The notes: generated by a model not told the origin, from the sequence alone. A stretch of DNA of 64,000 bases from Methylosinus sp. Sm6 (GCF_019802345.1 NZ_JAINDZ010000005.1:62001-126000); one strand, 5' to 3'. Shown: positions 18,197 through 28,425, counted from the stretch's first letter. Numbers and translations: made by a program.

Positions 18197-18589
18197 TCAG
18201 CCGACCGAATAATAGCGATTGCGCAGCCGCGCCAGCAGCGGCTCGGACGCGGGAGCGCCCTCCGCGGCGACACGACAGCCCACATCGCAGCCGCGTTGCC
18301 AGACGACGGATGCGACATGCAGCGCCGAATATTGATCGTCGAATAGAAGGATGCGCTTCGGCAGAACGACGCGACGGGCGAGGCGCAGCCGAACGCCGGC
18401 CTCGCTGCGATTGCGGAAGACGAATTCGGTGAGGAAGCGCTCGCCGCAATCGACGATCTTGCCCGATTGGAGACGCGCGGGGCGACGCTTTTCGCGACGT
18501 CTCTCGAGCCTTTCCTCGAGGACGGAATATGCGACGTCGCGGGGACTGTCGAGAAAGCGCATGGCGATGGCGCGAACCAGCGAGCCCAT
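18197..18589 (-). CDS. PilZ-domain c-di-GMP-binding protein
   Basis: 130 residues from ATG 18589; a TTG at 18697 in the same frame would give 166. The two PilZ motifs are present: RxxxR in RREKR and (D/N)xSxxG as NRSEAG, followed by the hydrophobic strands VRLRLARRVVLPKRILLF. PilZ proteins bind c-di-GMP and often brake flagella or alter polysaccharide export. Its place next to the hook operon suggests motility control. The start codon is uncertain. Confidence 0.8.
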   Translation of the reverse strand: MGSLVRAIAMRFLDSPRDVAYSVLEERLERRREKRRPARLQSGKIVDCGERFLTEFVFRNRSEAGVRLRLARRVVLPKRILLFDDQYSALHVASVVWQRGCDVGCRVAAEGAPASEPLLARLRNRYYSVG

Positions 18590-18824
18590 GCGGCCGCGTC
18601 CCGCTTTGAAGCCGTGCAGAATAGGCTTGTCTCGCCCTGCGCCCACGATCGCGATCCTGCGCGTCTCACGAATCGAAAGACGCCTCACCGGCGCCAATCT
18701 AGCGCGCGAGCCCTTGCGACGACGTTAACATCGGCGACCTCGACGAGCTGATCGAAGCCGCCAGTTTCAGGCAAGCTATTGTCCGTTAAATCCGCCCGAT
18801 CCTGGAACGACGAAAGGGTTCGAA

Positions 18825-20063
18825 ATGACCGCCACCGCGCTTTTCAACACTTCGGTTATGGGCATGGCGGCGCAGGCCAGCGCGCTCGGCGCCGTCTCAC
18901 AAAATATCGCGAACTCCGGCACCGTGGGCTACAAGGACGCCACCACGCAATTCTCCACCGTTCTCTCGAGCGTTCAGAATGGCGGCGATCCTGCGGGCGG
19001 CGTGCTCGCGCAGACAGGCACCGCCGTCACCGCTCAGGGCAACACACAATCAACGTCCTCGACGACCGACCTCGCCATTCAAGGCTCCGGCTTCTTCGTT
19101 GTTAGCGACGACAGCGGAAACACGCTGCTGACGCGCGCCGGCTCCTTCGAGCCCGATGCGGAAGGCCGCCTCGTCAACAAATCTGGCTATTATTTGATGG
19201 GCTATAGCGCGAGCGACACAAATTCGCCGAGCGATATCGCCGGTCTGCAGACGATTCACGTTGCCATCGGCAGCCTTATCGCGACGCCCTCGACCGAAGG
19301 GTCGCTGACGGCCAATCTTCCGCAGAACGCCGAGACTGTCGATCCGAGCACGCTGCCGTCCAGCAATGACCCGTCCGCGACCTATACGTCGAAGACATCG
19401 GTGACCGCCTACGACAACTACGGAAATTCCGTCAAGCTCGACGTCTACTTCTCCAAGACGGCCGACAACGAATGGGAGATGTCGGTCTACGATTCGTCTA
19501 AGGCCGATGCGAGCGGAGGCTTTCCGTATAGTGAAGGGCCGATCACGACTCAGTCGCTCAGCTTCGACTCGAGCGGCGCCCTGACCAGCGGCAGCCCGGC
19601 GACCATCGCTGTTCCCAATGGCCAAACGCTCACGCTCGATCTCTCCGACATGACTCAGCTCGGATCGCCTTTCTCGGTCTCCGATCCGACCGTCGATGGA
19701 AACGCTGCACAGGCGGTCGCGAGCGTCAATGTCGATTCGGACGGAACGCTCAATTACGTCCTCACCGGCGGACAGACCGTGCCGGCGTTCAAGATCCCGC
19801 TCGCCAATGTATCGAGCCCTACTGGTCTGCAGTCGCTATCCGGCAACGCGTTCGCCACCACCGCCAGCTCCGGCACCGCTTATGTGGGGCTTCCGGGCAG
19901 CGGCTCCTTCGGCGATATCGAATCAAAGAGTCTCGAAAGCTCGACCGTCGATCTCGCCACTCAGCTCTCCAACATGATCGTCGCCCAACGCTCCTACACG
20001 GCCAACAGCCAAGTGTTCCAGGTAGCGTCGGAAGTCATGCAGGTTCTGAACAATCTGAAGTGA
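18825..20063 (+). CDS. flgE: Flagellar hook protein FlgE
   Basis: 412 residues. The N-terminus TALFNTSVMGMAAQASALG..SQNIANSGTVGYK and the block DLAIQGSGFFVVSDDSG are the conserved D0/D1 parts. The C-terminus SSTVDLATQLSNMIVAQRSYTANSQVFQ completes the D0 helix. The centre is Ser/Thr/Asp-rich. It polymerises into the hook joining rod and filament. It is the first gene of a long plus-strand flagellar operon. The ribosome site is AAAGGG, six bases before the ATG. Confidence 0.95.
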   Translation: MTATALFNTSVMGMAAQASALGAVSQNIANSGTVGYKDATTQFSTVLSSVQNGGDPAGGVLAQTGTAVTAQGNTQSTSSTTDLAIQGSGFFVVSDDSGNTLLTRAGSFEPDAEGRLVNKSGYYLMGYSASDTNSPSDIAGLQTIHVAIGSLIATPSTEGSLTANLPQNAETVDPSTLPSSNDPSATYTSKTSVTAYDNYGNSVKLDVYFSKTADNEWEMSVYDSSKADASGGFPYSEGPITTQSLSFDSSGALTSGSPATIAVPNGQTLTLDLSDMTQLGSPFSVSDPTVDGNAAQAVASVNVDSDGTLNYVLTGGQTVPAFKIPLANVSSPTGLQSLSGNAFATTASSGTAYVGLPGSGSFGDIESKSLESSTVDLATQLSNMIVAQRSYTANSQVFQVASEVMQVLNNLK

Positions 20064-20083
20064 CCCAATGACGAGCGCGCGCC

Positions 20084-21571
20084 ATGTCTCTGTCTAACGC
20101 GGGAGCGATCGGCAGCCAGTCGCTCGCCGCCATCTCATCGCAGATCAACGTCGTCTCTCGCAACATCGCCGGCGCCTCGACGTCCGGCTATGCGGCGAAG
20201 ACGGCGCTGCTCACGACGAACGCCTATGGCGGCGTCAATGTCGACGGCGTCGCCCGCGCGACCAGCAACGCGCTGTTTCAGAAGGCGCTGCAGGCGACCT
20301 CCGCGCAGGCCGCTTCCGCCGCTATATCGGACGGGCTCGATCAGATCGATCAGATCTTCGGCCTCTCCACGAGCACGGCCACCGATTCTTCGGCCGGCCG
20401 TTCTCCTGCCACGCTGATCGCCTCGCTATCGAGCGCGCTGCAGAGCTATAGCGTTTCACCGGACGATCTCACAGCCGCGCAGTCGGTGCTGACCGCCGCG
20501 CAATCCCTGGTGGGTTCGTTGAACGACGGCGCCAATGCGGTTCAGAATTTGCGGGCTCAGGCCGATGGCGACATCGCAACCGCCGTCGACGAGATCAATT
20601 CGCTGCTCGGCGAGTTTCAAAAGGTCAACGCCGAGATCGTCGCGGGAAGCCAGACCGGCCGCGACGTGAGCGCGCTCCAGGACCAGCGTGACGCCCTGCT
20701 GAACCAATTGTCGGAGAATATCGGCGTGCGAACGGTGACGCGCGCCAATAACGACATGGTGCTCTATACGGACAGCGGCGCGACTCTGTTCGAAACCACG
20801 GCGCGCAGCGTGACCTTCTCCGCCACCGCCGGCTACTCCGCGTCGACCGTCGGCGGCTCTGTCTATGTCGACGGCGTCCCGGTGACCGGCGCAAATGCGG
20901 CCATGCCGATTCAGTCGGGCAAGCTGCAAGGGCTGACGCAGCTTCGCGACGTCGTCGCGCCGCAATTTCAGAGTCAGCTGGATGAAGTGGCGCGCGGGCT
21001 GATCGTCGCTTTCGCGGAGGCCGACCAGGGCGGCGGCGGCGCGAGCGCCCCTGGCCTGTTCACCTTCGCAGGCGCGACGGATGTTCCGTCGGTCGGACTC
21101 ATGCCGGGCCTCGCCAGCGAGATCACGATCAATGCGAACGCCGACCCGACGCAAGGGGGAAGTCTCGATCGGCTGCGCGATGGCGGCCTCGCGGATCCGG
21201 GCAATCCCGCCTTCACATACAATGAAACAGGCGCGAGCGGCTATTCGGATCGCATCAACGAGCTGATCTCGGCTCTCTCGGCTCCGCAGGACTTCGACAC
21301 GACCGCCGGGGTCGGAACCGATCGCTCGATCGCGGATTATGCCTCTTCCTCGATGGGATGGCTCGAAGCGCAGCGGCAAGAGGCGTCGAACTCGGCGAGC
21401 TATCAGGAAACCTTGGTCACGCAAACGTCGGAAGCGCTCTCCAATGCGACCGGCGTCAATCTCGACGACCAGATGTCGAGAATGCTCGATCTCGAGAATG
21501 CATATCAGGCGTCGGCGAAGCTGCTCGCCGCTGTCGACGCAATGTACAAAGCGCTGTTCCAGGCGCTCTGA
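20084..21571 (+). CDS. flgK: Hook-filament junction protein FlgK (HAP1)
   Basis: 495 residues. N-terminus SLSNAGAIGSQSLAAISSQI..VSRNIAGASTSGYAAK, a coiled region with DRALxxQRDALLNQLSENIGV-type sequence (here VSALQDQRDALLNQLSENIG), and a C-terminus NLDDQMSRMLDLENAYQASAKLLAAVDAMY, all typical of HAP1. It caps the hook and seats the first filament junction ring. It follows flgE by 20 bases and precedes flgL by 15. Confidence 0.95.
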   Translation: MSLSNAGAIGSQSLAAISSQINVVSRNIAGASTSGYAAKTALLTTNAYGGVNVDGVARATSNALFQKALQATSAQAASAAISDGLDQIDQIFGLSTSTATDSSAGRSPATLIASLSSALQSYSVSPDDLTAAQSVLTAAQSLVGSLNDGANAVQNLRAQADGDIATAVDEINSLLGEFQKVNAEIVAGSQTGRDVSALQDQRDALLNQLSENIGVRTVTRANNDMVLYTDSGATLFETTARSVTFSATAGYSASTVGGSVYVDGVPVTGANAAMPIQSGKLQGLTQLRDVVAPQFQSQLDEVARGLIVAFAEADQGGGGASAPGLFTFAGATDVPSVGLMPGLASEITINANADPTQGGSLDRLRDGGLADPGNPAFTYNETGASGYSDRINELISALSAPQDFDTTAGVGTDRSIADYASSSMGWLEAQRQEASNSASYQETLVTQTSEALSNATGVNLDDQMSRMLDLENAYQASAKLLAAVDAMYKALFQAL

Positions 21572-21586
21572 CAAAGGGACGCTCGC

Positions 21587-22636
21587 ATGGTCTCCATCAC
21601 ATCGACCGCCTCCTTCGCCAATGCGCTGCGGCGCACGATCGTCGACACGCAAAATCAAGTGTCCAAAGCGCAGGTCGAAGTTTCGACGGGACGAGTCGCC
21701 GATCTCGGACTGTCGCTCGGCGGCGCGGCGGCGCGAGATTTGTCGCTCGGCGTGCGCTCCGCCGACCTCGAGTCGATCGCCAATAGCAACGCCGTGATCA
21801 CGGCGCGTCTCGATACCACGGAAACGGCCCTCTCGACGATCGCGGAAACGGCCCAGAATTTTCTAGAGACTCTGGTCAGCACGCAATCGGGGGCCGGCAG
21901 CGACGCGAAGGCGGTGCAGGATCTCGCGACCGCCGGTCTCAAATCGCTGATCGGCGCGCTCGACACGAGCATTTCCGGCGTCCATATCTTCGGCGGCGTC
22001 GCTTCCTCCACGCCTCCGATCGCCGATTATTTCGCCGATCCGACCTCCGCGGCGAAGGACGCGCTGGACCAGGCCTTCGTGTCTTCATTCGGCGTGACGC
22101 AGTCGAGCGATTCGCTCGCGACAGTCACCCAGTCGCAAATGCAAGAGTTCCTCTCGGGAAGCTTCGCCGATCTCTTTTCGGCGAGCGCCTGGACGTCGTC
22201 CTGGTCGACCGCGTCGGATCGTCCGACCACCAATCGCATCTCGCTGTCTCAGATCGCGGAGACATCGGTCAGCGCCAATGACTCGGCGTTTCGTGAGATT
22301 GCGTCCGCTTACGCCATGGTCGCCGAGCTCGGCGTCACCAAGCTCGGATCGGACGCTTACAACGAAGTTCTGAAGACCGCGACGACGACCCTGAGCGGCG
22401 CGATCGGCGAATTGACGGGCCTTCGCGCGTCGGTCGGCGTGATGCAAAAGAATGTGTCGAACGCCAATGACGCGATAACCGCCCAGCGAAACGCCCTCGC
22501 AGTTCAGATCGGCGCGCTCGAGAATGTGGACTCGTACGAAGCGTCCACCCGTCTCAACAACCTGACCACTCAGCTCGAGACGTCCTACACGCTGACCGGA
22601 AAAATCCAGCAATTGACGCTCGCGAAATACATCTGA
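21587..22636 (+). CDS. flgL: Hook-filament junction protein FlgL (HAP3)
   Basis: 349 residues, flagellin-like at both ends: FANALRRTIVDTQNQVSKAQVEVSTGRVADLGLSLGG at the N-terminus and SYEASTRLNNLTTQLETSYTLTGKIQQLTLAKYI at the C-terminus. The middle contains HIFGGVASSTPPI, a common FlgL feature. It forms the second junction ring between FlgK and the flagellin filament. Confidence 0.92.
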   Translation: MVSITSTASFANALRRTIVDTQNQVSKAQVEVSTGRVADLGLSLGGAAARDLSLGVRSADLESIANSNAVITARLDTTETALSTIAETAQNFLETLVSTQSGAGSDAKAVQDLATAGLKSLIGALDTSISGVHIFGGVASSTPPIADYFADPTSAAKDALDQAFVSSFGVTQSSDSLATVTQSQMQEFLSGSFADLFSASAWTSSWSTASDRPTTNRISLSQIAETSVSANDSAFREIASAYAMVAELGVTKLGSDAYNEVLKTATTTLSGAIGELTGLRASVGVMQKNVSNANDAITAQRNALAVQIGALENVDSYEASTRLNNLTTQLETSYTLTGKIQQLTLAKYI

Positions 22637-22662
22637 GCAACGGCCCGATCAGAGACGACCGC

Positions 22663-23010
22663 ATGTATCGACATCTCTATGCGCAAACTGTCGAAGACTC
22701 TCCTGCTGCGGCGCGAGGCCGCGAGCGTGATCTTCTCGAACGCGCGATCCGTCTGCTCGCCGTCGCCAAGGTCAAGGGCGCGCGCAGCGGAGAATCGTTC
22801 GAGGCGACGGATAATCTTCGGCGTCTCTGGCATGTGTTCATGGAGGATCTGTCCAGTGACGGCAATGCGCTCCCCGAGCCGCTGCGCGCGTCATTGATCT
22901 CGATCGGACTGTGGATCCTGCGGGAGATCGACGCCATCGATACGGGGAAATGCGACAATTTCGACGGGCTCATCGAGATCAACCAGATGATCGCCGACGG
23001 ATTGGCTTGA
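22663..23010 (+). CDS. flaF: Flagellar biosynthesis regulator FlaF
   Basis: 115 residues, all-helical. The FlaF pattern is visible in RERDLLERAIRLLAVAK, NLRRLWHVFMEDLSSDGNALPEPLRASLISIGLWILREID and FDGLIEINQMIADGL. In alphaproteobacteria FlaF promotes flagellin synthesis or secretion and works against FlbT, which is the next gene here. Confidence 0.92.
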   Translation: MYRHLYAQTVEDSPAAARGRERDLLERAIRLLAVAKVKGARSGESFEATDNLRRLWHVFMEDLSSDGNALPEPLRASLISIGLWILREIDAIDTGKCDNFDGLIEINQMIADGLA

Positions 23011-23017
23011 GGGCGCG

Positions 23018-23428
23018 ATGAACATCTCACTAAGGCGAGGCGAAAAGCTCTACCTCAATGGGGCCGTTATCCGTGCGGATCGGAAGGTCTGCATCGAACT
23101 CTTGAACGACGTGACGTTCCTGCTGGAAAATCACGTCATGCAGGCGCAGGACGCGACCACGCCCTTGCGGCAGCTCTATTTCGTGGTTCAGCTAATGCTG
23201 ATGTCTCCGAACGACACGGCGGCGGCGATCGACATGTGCCGAGGCATGCTCGCGTCGTTGAATCTCGCCTGCGTGGATCCGCGCATCGTCACAGGTCTCG
23301 CGCTCGTCGCAAAGCATGTCGACGGCAAGCGACACTTCGACGCGCTCAAGGCCATTCGAGCGCTGTTCCCGCTCGAGCAGGAAATACTGAACGCCGCGCC
23401 CGCTTGCAGCGACGGGAAGGCAGCCTGA
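23018..23428 (+). CDS. flbT: Flagellar biosynthesis repressor FlbT
   Basis: 136 residues. Signature parts are SLRRGEKLYLNGAVIRADRKVCIELLNDVTFLLE and LRQLYFVVQLMLMSPNDTAAA. In Caulobacter FlbT binds the 5' leader of flagellin mRNA and promotes its decay, tying filament synthesis to hook completion. The flagellin gene at 32703 has a long leader with a 16-bp palindrome that would be a candidate target. Confidence 0.93.
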   Translation: MNISLRRGEKLYLNGAVIRADRKVCIELLNDVTFLLENHVMQAQDATTPLRQLYFVVQLMLMSPNDTAAAIDMCRGMLASLNLACVDPRIVTGLALVAKHVDGKRHFDALKAIRALFPLEQEILNAAPACSDGKAA

Positions 23429-23442
23429 AGGAGACCGAAACC

Positions 23443-23847
23443 GTGCAGGTTACATCCACCAACGCAGTCACGACTGCGACATCGACTTCGAGCACGTCCA
23501 CGACCGGATCGAGCGCATCGCTGGGTTACGATCAGTTTCTGATGCTGCTGGTCACGGAGATGCAAAATCAGGATCCGACCAATCCGATGGATTCGACCGA
23601 AACGGTGTCGCAGCTCGCGTCCTTCTCGGCGGTCGAGCAGGCGGTGAAGACGAATGAGACTTTGACGTCTCTGCTGGCGTCGTCGTCGCTGACGCAGGCG
23701 CAGTCTTTCATCGGCAAAACCGTCACCTCGGCGGACGGTTCGGTGAAAGGCGTCGTCGCATCGGTCACGATCGGCGCCTCTGGTCAGACCGCGACGCTCA
23801 CCGACGGCCGCACGGTCGATCTCACCACCGGAATAACGGTGAGCTGA
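23443..23847 (+). CDS. flgD: Flagellar hook scaffold protein FlgD (short form)
   Basis: 134 residues from GTG 23443, with GGAG nine bases upstream. After a Ser/Thr-rich N-terminus comes the FlgD core GYDQFLMLLVTEMQNQDPTNPMDSTETVSQLASFSAVEQ, then ~70 residues ending in small beta strands (GKTVTSADGSVKGVVASV). The C-terminal Ig-like part of enterobacterial FlgD is lacking, as is usual in rhizobia. FlgD caps the growing hook. Overlaps fliQ (TGATG). Confidence 0.92.
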   Translation: MQVTSTNAVTTATSTSSTSTTGSSASLGYDQFLMLLVTEMQNQDPTNPMDSTETVSQLASFSAVEQAVKTNETLTSLLASSSLTQAQSFIGKTVTSADGSVKGVVASVTIGASGQTATLTDGRTVDLTTGITVS

Positions 23848-24113
23848 TGAACGAGGCCGACGCGCTCGAAATCATGCAGCGGGCCATCTTCACGGTGCTC
23901 GTCGTTTCCGGTCCCGTCGTCGGGGCGGCGATGCTCGTCGGCGTCGTCATCGCGCTTCTACAAGCGCTCACACAGGTTCAGGAAATGACCCTGACCTTCG
24001 TTCCCAAGATCGTCGCGATTTTCCTCGCTCTCGGCCTGGCGGCGCCGTTCATCGGATCGCAGATCTCCGCTTTCACCGATTACGCCTATGCGAAGATCGA
24101 GAAGGGCTTTTGA
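23847..24113 (+). CDS. fliQ: Flagellar export gate protein FliQ
   Basis: 88 residues with two membrane helices (IFTVLVVSGPVVGAAMLVGVVIALLQ and FVPKIVAIFLALGLAAPFI) and the family's TQVQEMTLTFVPK loop. It forms the FliPQR export gate inside the basal body. Its start overlaps the flgD stop. Confidence 0.95.
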   Translation: MNEADALEIMQRAIFTVLVVSGPVVGAAMLVGVVIALLQALTQVQEMTLTFVPKIVAIFLALGLAAPFIGSQISAFTDYAYAKIEKGF

Positions 24114-24173
24114 GCCGATACTGCGCGTTCGTTCGATCCGCGTCTCACAGAAACAGCACATAGGATCCGAAAG

Positions 24174-26258
24174 ATGAGCGACGCGGCCATAGCGGGCGCC
24201 GTTCCCGAGAAGCATGTCAAGGACGTCGGCTTCGCGCTCGCCATCGTCTTCATCCTGTGCGTCTTCTTTCTTCCGATCCCGCCGTTCCTCATCGACATCG
24301 GCCTCGCATTCTCCATCGCGTTGTCGGTATTGATATTGATGGTGTCGCTGTGGATTCAGAAGCCGCTCGAATTCTCTGCGTTTCCGACCATTCTCCTCGT
24401 CGCGACCATCCTGCGCCTGTCGCTCAATATTGCGACGACGAGGCTCATTCTCGGACATGGCGCCGAAGGCACGCACGCTGCGGGATATATCATCGCCGGC
24501 TTTTCGAAGCTGGTGATGAGCGGGGATTTCGTGATCGGCCTCACCGTCTTCGCGATTCTGGTCACGGTCAATTTTCTGGTCATCACGAAAGGCGCGACCC
24601 GTATCGCGGAAGTCGGCGCGAGATTCACGCTCGACGCCATTCCCGGCAAGCAGATGGCGATCGACGCCGATCTCTCGGCCGGGCTGATCGACGAGAAGCA
24701 GGCGCAGCTGCGACGCAGGGAGCTCGAGGAGGAAAGCGCCTTCTTCGGTTCCATGGACGGCGCCTCCAAATTCGTGCGCGGCGACGCGATCGCCGGCCTC
24801 GTCATTCTTTCGGTGAATATTTTCGGCGGCATCGTCATCGGCGTCACGCGCCACGGAATGCCGTTGGCGAGCGCCGCGGACGTGTTCACCAAGCTGTCGG
24901 TCGGCGAAGGGCTCGTCTCCCAGATTCCCGCGCTGATCGTGTCGCTGGCGGCGGGCCTCCTGGTTTCGAAGGGCGGCACGCGCGGCTCGACCGAGCAGAA
25001 CATCGTTCGTCAGCTCGGCAATTATCCGAAGGCGCTCTATGTGGCGTCCTCGCTGCTGTTCGTTCTCGCCTTGATGCCCGGCCTGCCTTTGACGCCCTTC
25101 GCTCTGCTCGGCGGAACGATGGCGTTCATCGCCTACACGACGCCGAAGCAGGCGGCGAAGCTGCGGGCGAGCGAGGCGGCGAAGCGGGAAGAGGAGGAAA
25201 AGCGCGCCCAGGCCGAGGCGAAGGATCAGATCAAGGACTATCTGAAGGCGCCGACCATCGAGCTCTGCCTCGGCAAGCAATTGGCCGCGAAGCTGCTGCT
25301 CTCTCAGGATGAGCTCGCGCATCGCGTCGGCAAGATGCGCCGCAATTTCGCCAAGCAATATGGCTTCGTCATACCGGAAATTCGCCTCTCCGACGATCTC
25401 GCGTTGAAGCCGAAGTTCTATCAGATCAAGATTCACGGCACGGTGGCCGTTACGCAGGAGCTGCGCCTCGGACAGCAGCTCATCATCGTCGGTCAAGGCC
25501 GCGCTCCCGATCTCCCGAGCGAGGAGACCGTCGATCCCGCCTTCGGACTGAAGGCGGTGTGGATTCCCGACGCCTTGATCGCCGAGGCGCGGCGGGAAGG
25601 CTTCGAGCCCGTCGATCCGATTTCCGTGCTGCTCACCCATCTTTCGGAGGTGTTGCGCAACAATCTCGCTCAGCTGCTCTCCTATCGCGACGCGCGCATG
25701 TTGCTCGATCGGCTGGAGCCGGAATATCGCAAGTTGATCGACGAGATCGTGCCCAATCTCATTTCCAATTCGGGGCTGCATTCTGTGTTGAAGCTGCTGC
25801 TCGCCGAGCGGGTGTCGATTCGCAATCTGGAGCTGATCCTGGAGGCGGTCGCCGAGGTCGTTCCCTATTCGCGTCGCGCCGAGCCCATCGTCGAGCATGT
25901 CCGCGCGCGCTTGGGGCCGCAGATCTGCGGCGAAGCCTCGATGAATGGCGTGCTCAGCGTCCTGCGTCTCGGCAGCCGGTGGGATCTGTTCTTTCACGAG
26001 AGCCTGCGGCGCGACGCCAAGGGCGAGATCGTCGAATTCAACGCGGAGCCGGCGCTGATCGAGCAATTCGGCCAGGAAGCGGCGGCGGCGGTTCGCGTGC
26101 GTCTCGAGCGCGGAGACGTGTTCGCCGTGGTGACGACGCCCGAGGCGCGTCCCTATGTGAAGATGATCATCGGTCGCTTGTTCGCGGGCCTGCCGGCGCT
26201 CTCGCATCTCGAGATCGCGCGGGGACTCGAGATCAAATCGCTCGGCTCGATTTCATGA
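24174..26258 (+). CDS. flhA: Flagellar export gate protein FlhA
   Basis: 694 residues. Eight N-terminal membrane helices include the family blocks [48 protein letters not shown] and the FHIPEP-region equivalent with VVIGVTRHG and [24 protein letters not shown]. The cytoplasmic half (~330-694) binds chaperone-substrate complexes. It gates the flagellar type III secretion channel. The stop overlaps fliR by ATGA. Confidence 0.96.
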   Translation: MSDAAIAGAVPEKHVKDVGFALAIVFILCVFFLPIPPFLIDIGLAFSIALSVLILMVSLWIQKPLEFSAFPTILLVATILRLSLNIATTRLILGHGAEGTHAAGYIIAGFSKLVMSGDFVIGLTVFAILVTVNFLVITKGATRIAEVGARFTLDAIPGKQMAIDADLSAGLIDEKQAQLRRRELEEESAFFGSMDGASKFVRGDAIAGLVILSVNIFGGIVIGVTRHGMPLASAADVFTKLSVGEGLVSQIPALIVSLAAGLLVSKGGTRGSTEQNIVRQLGNYPKALYVASSLLFVLALMPGLPLTPFALLGGTMAFIAYTTPKQAAKLRASEAAKREEEEKRAQAEAKDQIKDYLKAPTIELCLGKQLAAKLLLSQDELAHRVGKMRRNFAKQYGFVIPEIRLSDDLALKPKFYQIKIHGTVAVTQELRLGQQLIIVGQGRAPDLPSEETVDPAFGLKAVWIPDALIAEARREGFEPVDPISVLLTHLSEVLRNNLAQLLSYRDARMLLDRLEPEYRKLIDEIVPNLISNSGLHSVLKLLLAERVSIRNLELILEAVAEVVPYSRRAEPIVEHVRARLGPQICGEASMNGVLSVLRLGSRWDLFFHESLRRDAKGEIVEFNAEPALIEQFGQEAAAAVRVRLERGDVFAVVTTPEARPYVKMIIGRLFAGLPALSHLEIARGLEIKSLGSIS

Positions 26259-27010
26259 CTCTCGGCCTCGACGGAATCGCGGCGACCTTGTTCGTGCTGT
26301 TCTGTCGGATCGGCGCCTGCATCATGACGATGCCGGGGTTCTCGAGTCCGCGCATCCCGGTGCGGGCGCGGCTTTATATCGCAATCGCGATCACCGTCGC
26401 GCTCGCGCCGCGGCTCGTCGACACGGTTTCTCCGCTCGCCGCCGGCGCATCAGTGACCGGTCTCGCCGTCCTTTTGACGAGCGAATTGCTGATCGGCGCG
26501 CTGATCGGCTCGCTGGCGCGCTTGTTTTTCTTCGCGCTGGAAACGCTTGCGACCGCGGCGGTGACGGCCGCGGGGCTCGGCAATGTGATGGGCGCGCCGA
26601 TGGAGGAGGCGGAGGCGTTGCCGGCGATGAGCTCCTTCATCATGCTGGGGGCGACGGCGCTGATCTTTGTGCTGGATCTACACTGGGAAATGATCAGAGG
26701 GATCTTCTTGTCCTATTCCGCCATACCGATCCGGGAGTCGTTCCAGGTTCGGAACATGCTGTCGGAATATATGAAGGTGCTCTCCGAAGCGTTCCTCCTC
26801 GCGCTGCGCATCAGCAGTCCGCTGCTGCTGTTCGGATTGATCGTGAATGTCGCCTTCGGCTTTCTCAATCGCATGACGCCGCAGGTTCCCGTGTTCTTCG
26901 TGTCGACGCCGCTGCTCATCGCCCTCGGGTGCTACTGGTTCTATCTCATGGCGGACGATTTCTTCGCCGCTTTCGCATCGTCCTTCGGCTCGTGGCTGTT
27001 GACGGGATAA
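26255..27010 (+). CDS. fliR: Flagellar export gate protein FliR
   Basis: 251 residues starting at the ATG within the flhA stop. Several membrane helices carry FliR features: [58 protein letters not shown], and [33 protein letters not shown]. It is the third component of the FliPQR gate. Confidence 0.94.
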   Translation: MTLGLDGIAATLFVLFCRIGACIMTMPGFSSPRIPVRARLYIAIAITVALAPRLVDTVSPLAAGASVTGLAVLLTSELLIGALIGSLARLFFFALETLATAAVTAAGLGNVMGAPMEEAEALPAMSSFIMLGATALIFVLDLHWEMIRGIFLSYSAIPIRESFQVRNMLSEYMKVLSEAFLLALRISSPLLLFGLIVNVAFGFLNRMTPQVPVFFVSTPLLIALGCYWFYLMADDFFAAFASSFGSWLLTG

Positions 27011-27015
27011 GGGTC

Positions 27016-27408
27016 ATGAATTGGAAAAATAGACGCAGGATCCTCGCCGTTCACGAGCATCTGCACAAGATCGAGATCGGGCGCCTGTCCAAGCTCGAGC
27101 GTGCGGCGCGCGATCTGAAGGAGGAGGAGGCGCGCATCGTCGGCTATCTCGACGGCAACCGCGAGATGATCGCGATGTTTCCCGATATCGTGCTCCGGCG
27201 ATTGAAAGCGAACATCCGGCAGCAGCAGGACATGCTCGAGCAAGTCGAACGTCAGACGGATTTGGCGCTCGAGCAGGCCAAGCGCGTCAAGCAGGCGGAG
27301 CGGCTCGTCGCCAATGCCGAGCAGGCGCGCGAGCAGGCGCTCGAGCAGGAGGCGCTGCGCGAGATCCTCGAGCACCGCGCGCATGTGAGCGATATAAGCG
27401 CTCAGTAA
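27016..27408 (+). CDS. FliJ-like coiled-coil flagellar protein
   Basis: 130 residues from ATG 27016, five bases after fliR. Almost the whole chain is a charged coiled coil (RRRILAVHEHLHKIEIGRLSKLERAARDLKEEEARI; QDMLEQVERQTDLALEQAKRVKQAERLV). Length, composition and place among export genes suit FliJ, which couples the FliI ATPase to FlhA. Sequence conservation in this family is low, so a different flagellar stalk or chaperone protein is possible. Confidence 0.6.
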   Translation: MNWKNRRRILAVHEHLHKIEIGRLSKLERAARDLKEEEARIVGYLDGNREMIAMFPDIVLRRLKANIRQQQDMLEQVERQTDLALEQAKRVKQAERLVANAEQAREQALEQEALREILEHRAHVSDISAQ

Positions 27409-27445
27409 CCAATTTGCGCTAGAGCTCATCCGAGAAGGGGCGCCC

Positions 27446-27940
27446 ATGTCCATCTTTCCTGCTGTCGATCTCGTGACCGACGTCGCCCAGGCTGCCGATC
27501 CGCTCAAGCGGAATGCGGCGGTGTCGCGTCTCAGCGAATTGTCTCCGGCGCGGCTGCGCTCCGAGGACGAATTCGCGCGGCTCGTCGACGGATCGAATCG
27601 CTCCAAGGCGGCGCCACAATCGAAAGCTGCAACCGCAACTGCCACGACCGGCGCGTCGGCGGGCGCGAAGCTGCCGAGGATCGCGTCGGCGGCCGGTGCG
27701 GCGGAGACATTCGAGGCGTTCGTCATTCAGTCCACGCTGGAGACGATTCTACCCAAGGCCGAGGAGGGGTTGTTCGGCCATGGGTCGGCGGGCTCGACAT
27801 GGAGATCGATGCTCGCGGAGCAGATCGGTCAGCAGATCGCCAAGGCGGGCGGCCTCGGCATGCGTTCGATGCTGCTTCGCGACCTCGAGCATCGTGCGGC
27901 CGCCTCGTCCTCCGCGCCGCAATCGAAGACGGCCGGTTGA
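27446..27940 (+). CDS. flgJ: Rod-binding flagellar protein (FlgJ N-terminal type / CheL)
   Basis: 164 residues. The C-terminal part is the rod-binding domain: FEAFVIQSTLETILPKAEEGLFGHGSAG and WRSMLAEQIGQQIAKAGGLG. No muramidase domain is fused, as in most alphaproteobacteria, where a separate enzyme opens the wall. The N-terminal half is Ala/Ser/Thr-rich. It assists rod assembly in the periplasm. Confidence 0.85.
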   Translation: MSIFPAVDLVTDVAQAADPLKRNAAVSRLSELSPARLRSEDEFARLVDGSNRSKAAPQSKAATATATTGASAGAKLPRIASAAGAAETFEAFVIQSTLETILPKAEEGLFGHGSAGSTWRSMLAEQIGQQIAKAGGLGMRSMLLRDLEHRAAASSSAPQSKTAG

Positions 27941-27977
27941 GCGCCCGACGACAGTAGGAAGAGGAAGCGGTCTGGAG

Positions 27978-28409
27978 ATGGTGTCTCACAGGCGACAAGA
28001 GGCGAAGGCGGCGGTTGCGCTGCTGCGCGGCGCATTGACCCCGAGCGATGCGGCTCTGGACGGGAAGCGCTCCGCGCTGCTCGGATGCGTGGAACGGCTC
28101 ATCCGCTTGATCGAGCAGGAAACCATAGCGCTACGCGGGCGCGAGGCGATCGATTTCGATGAGTTCAATGCGCGCAAAGCGCATGCGCTGCTGGAGTTTT
28201 CGCGTGCGTGGCGCGCCTTCGGAGCGCCGGCCTCGGCGCCGTCGGTCGAATCGGCGTTGACGCGGCTGCGGGCGCGCCTCGCCGAAAATGCGGAGCTGCT
28301 GAACGATCGTCTGCGCGCGATGCGGGAGATTGCCGGCATCATGATCTACACGATCGAAATGGCCGAATCCGACGGCACCTATACGATGCGAGTCAAGCCC
28401 AATCGATGA
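27978..28409 (+). CDS. FlgN-like flagellar export chaperone
   Basis: 143 residues, helical. The pattern LLGCVERLIRLIEQETIALRGREAIDFDEFNARKAHALLEF resembles the FlgN family (paired long helices with a Lys-Ala-Leu repeat), whose members escort FlgK and FlgL to the export gate. flgK and flgL are in the same operon. Starts at ATG 27978 or GTG 27981. The assignment is by pattern and context only. Confidence 0.55.
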   Translation: MVSHRRQEAKAAVALLRGALTPSDAALDGKRSALLGCVERLIRLIEQETIALRGREAIDFDEFNARKAHALLEFSRAWRAFGAPASAPSVESALTRLRARLAENAELLNDRLRAMREIAGIMIYTIEMAESDGTYTMRVKPNR

Positions 28410-28425
28410 AGTCGGAGTGCGTGTG

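Noticed and set aside
23958-26207. 749-codon open frame on the minus strand across flhA
   Set aside because: Antisense shadow of FlhA; no conserved motif.
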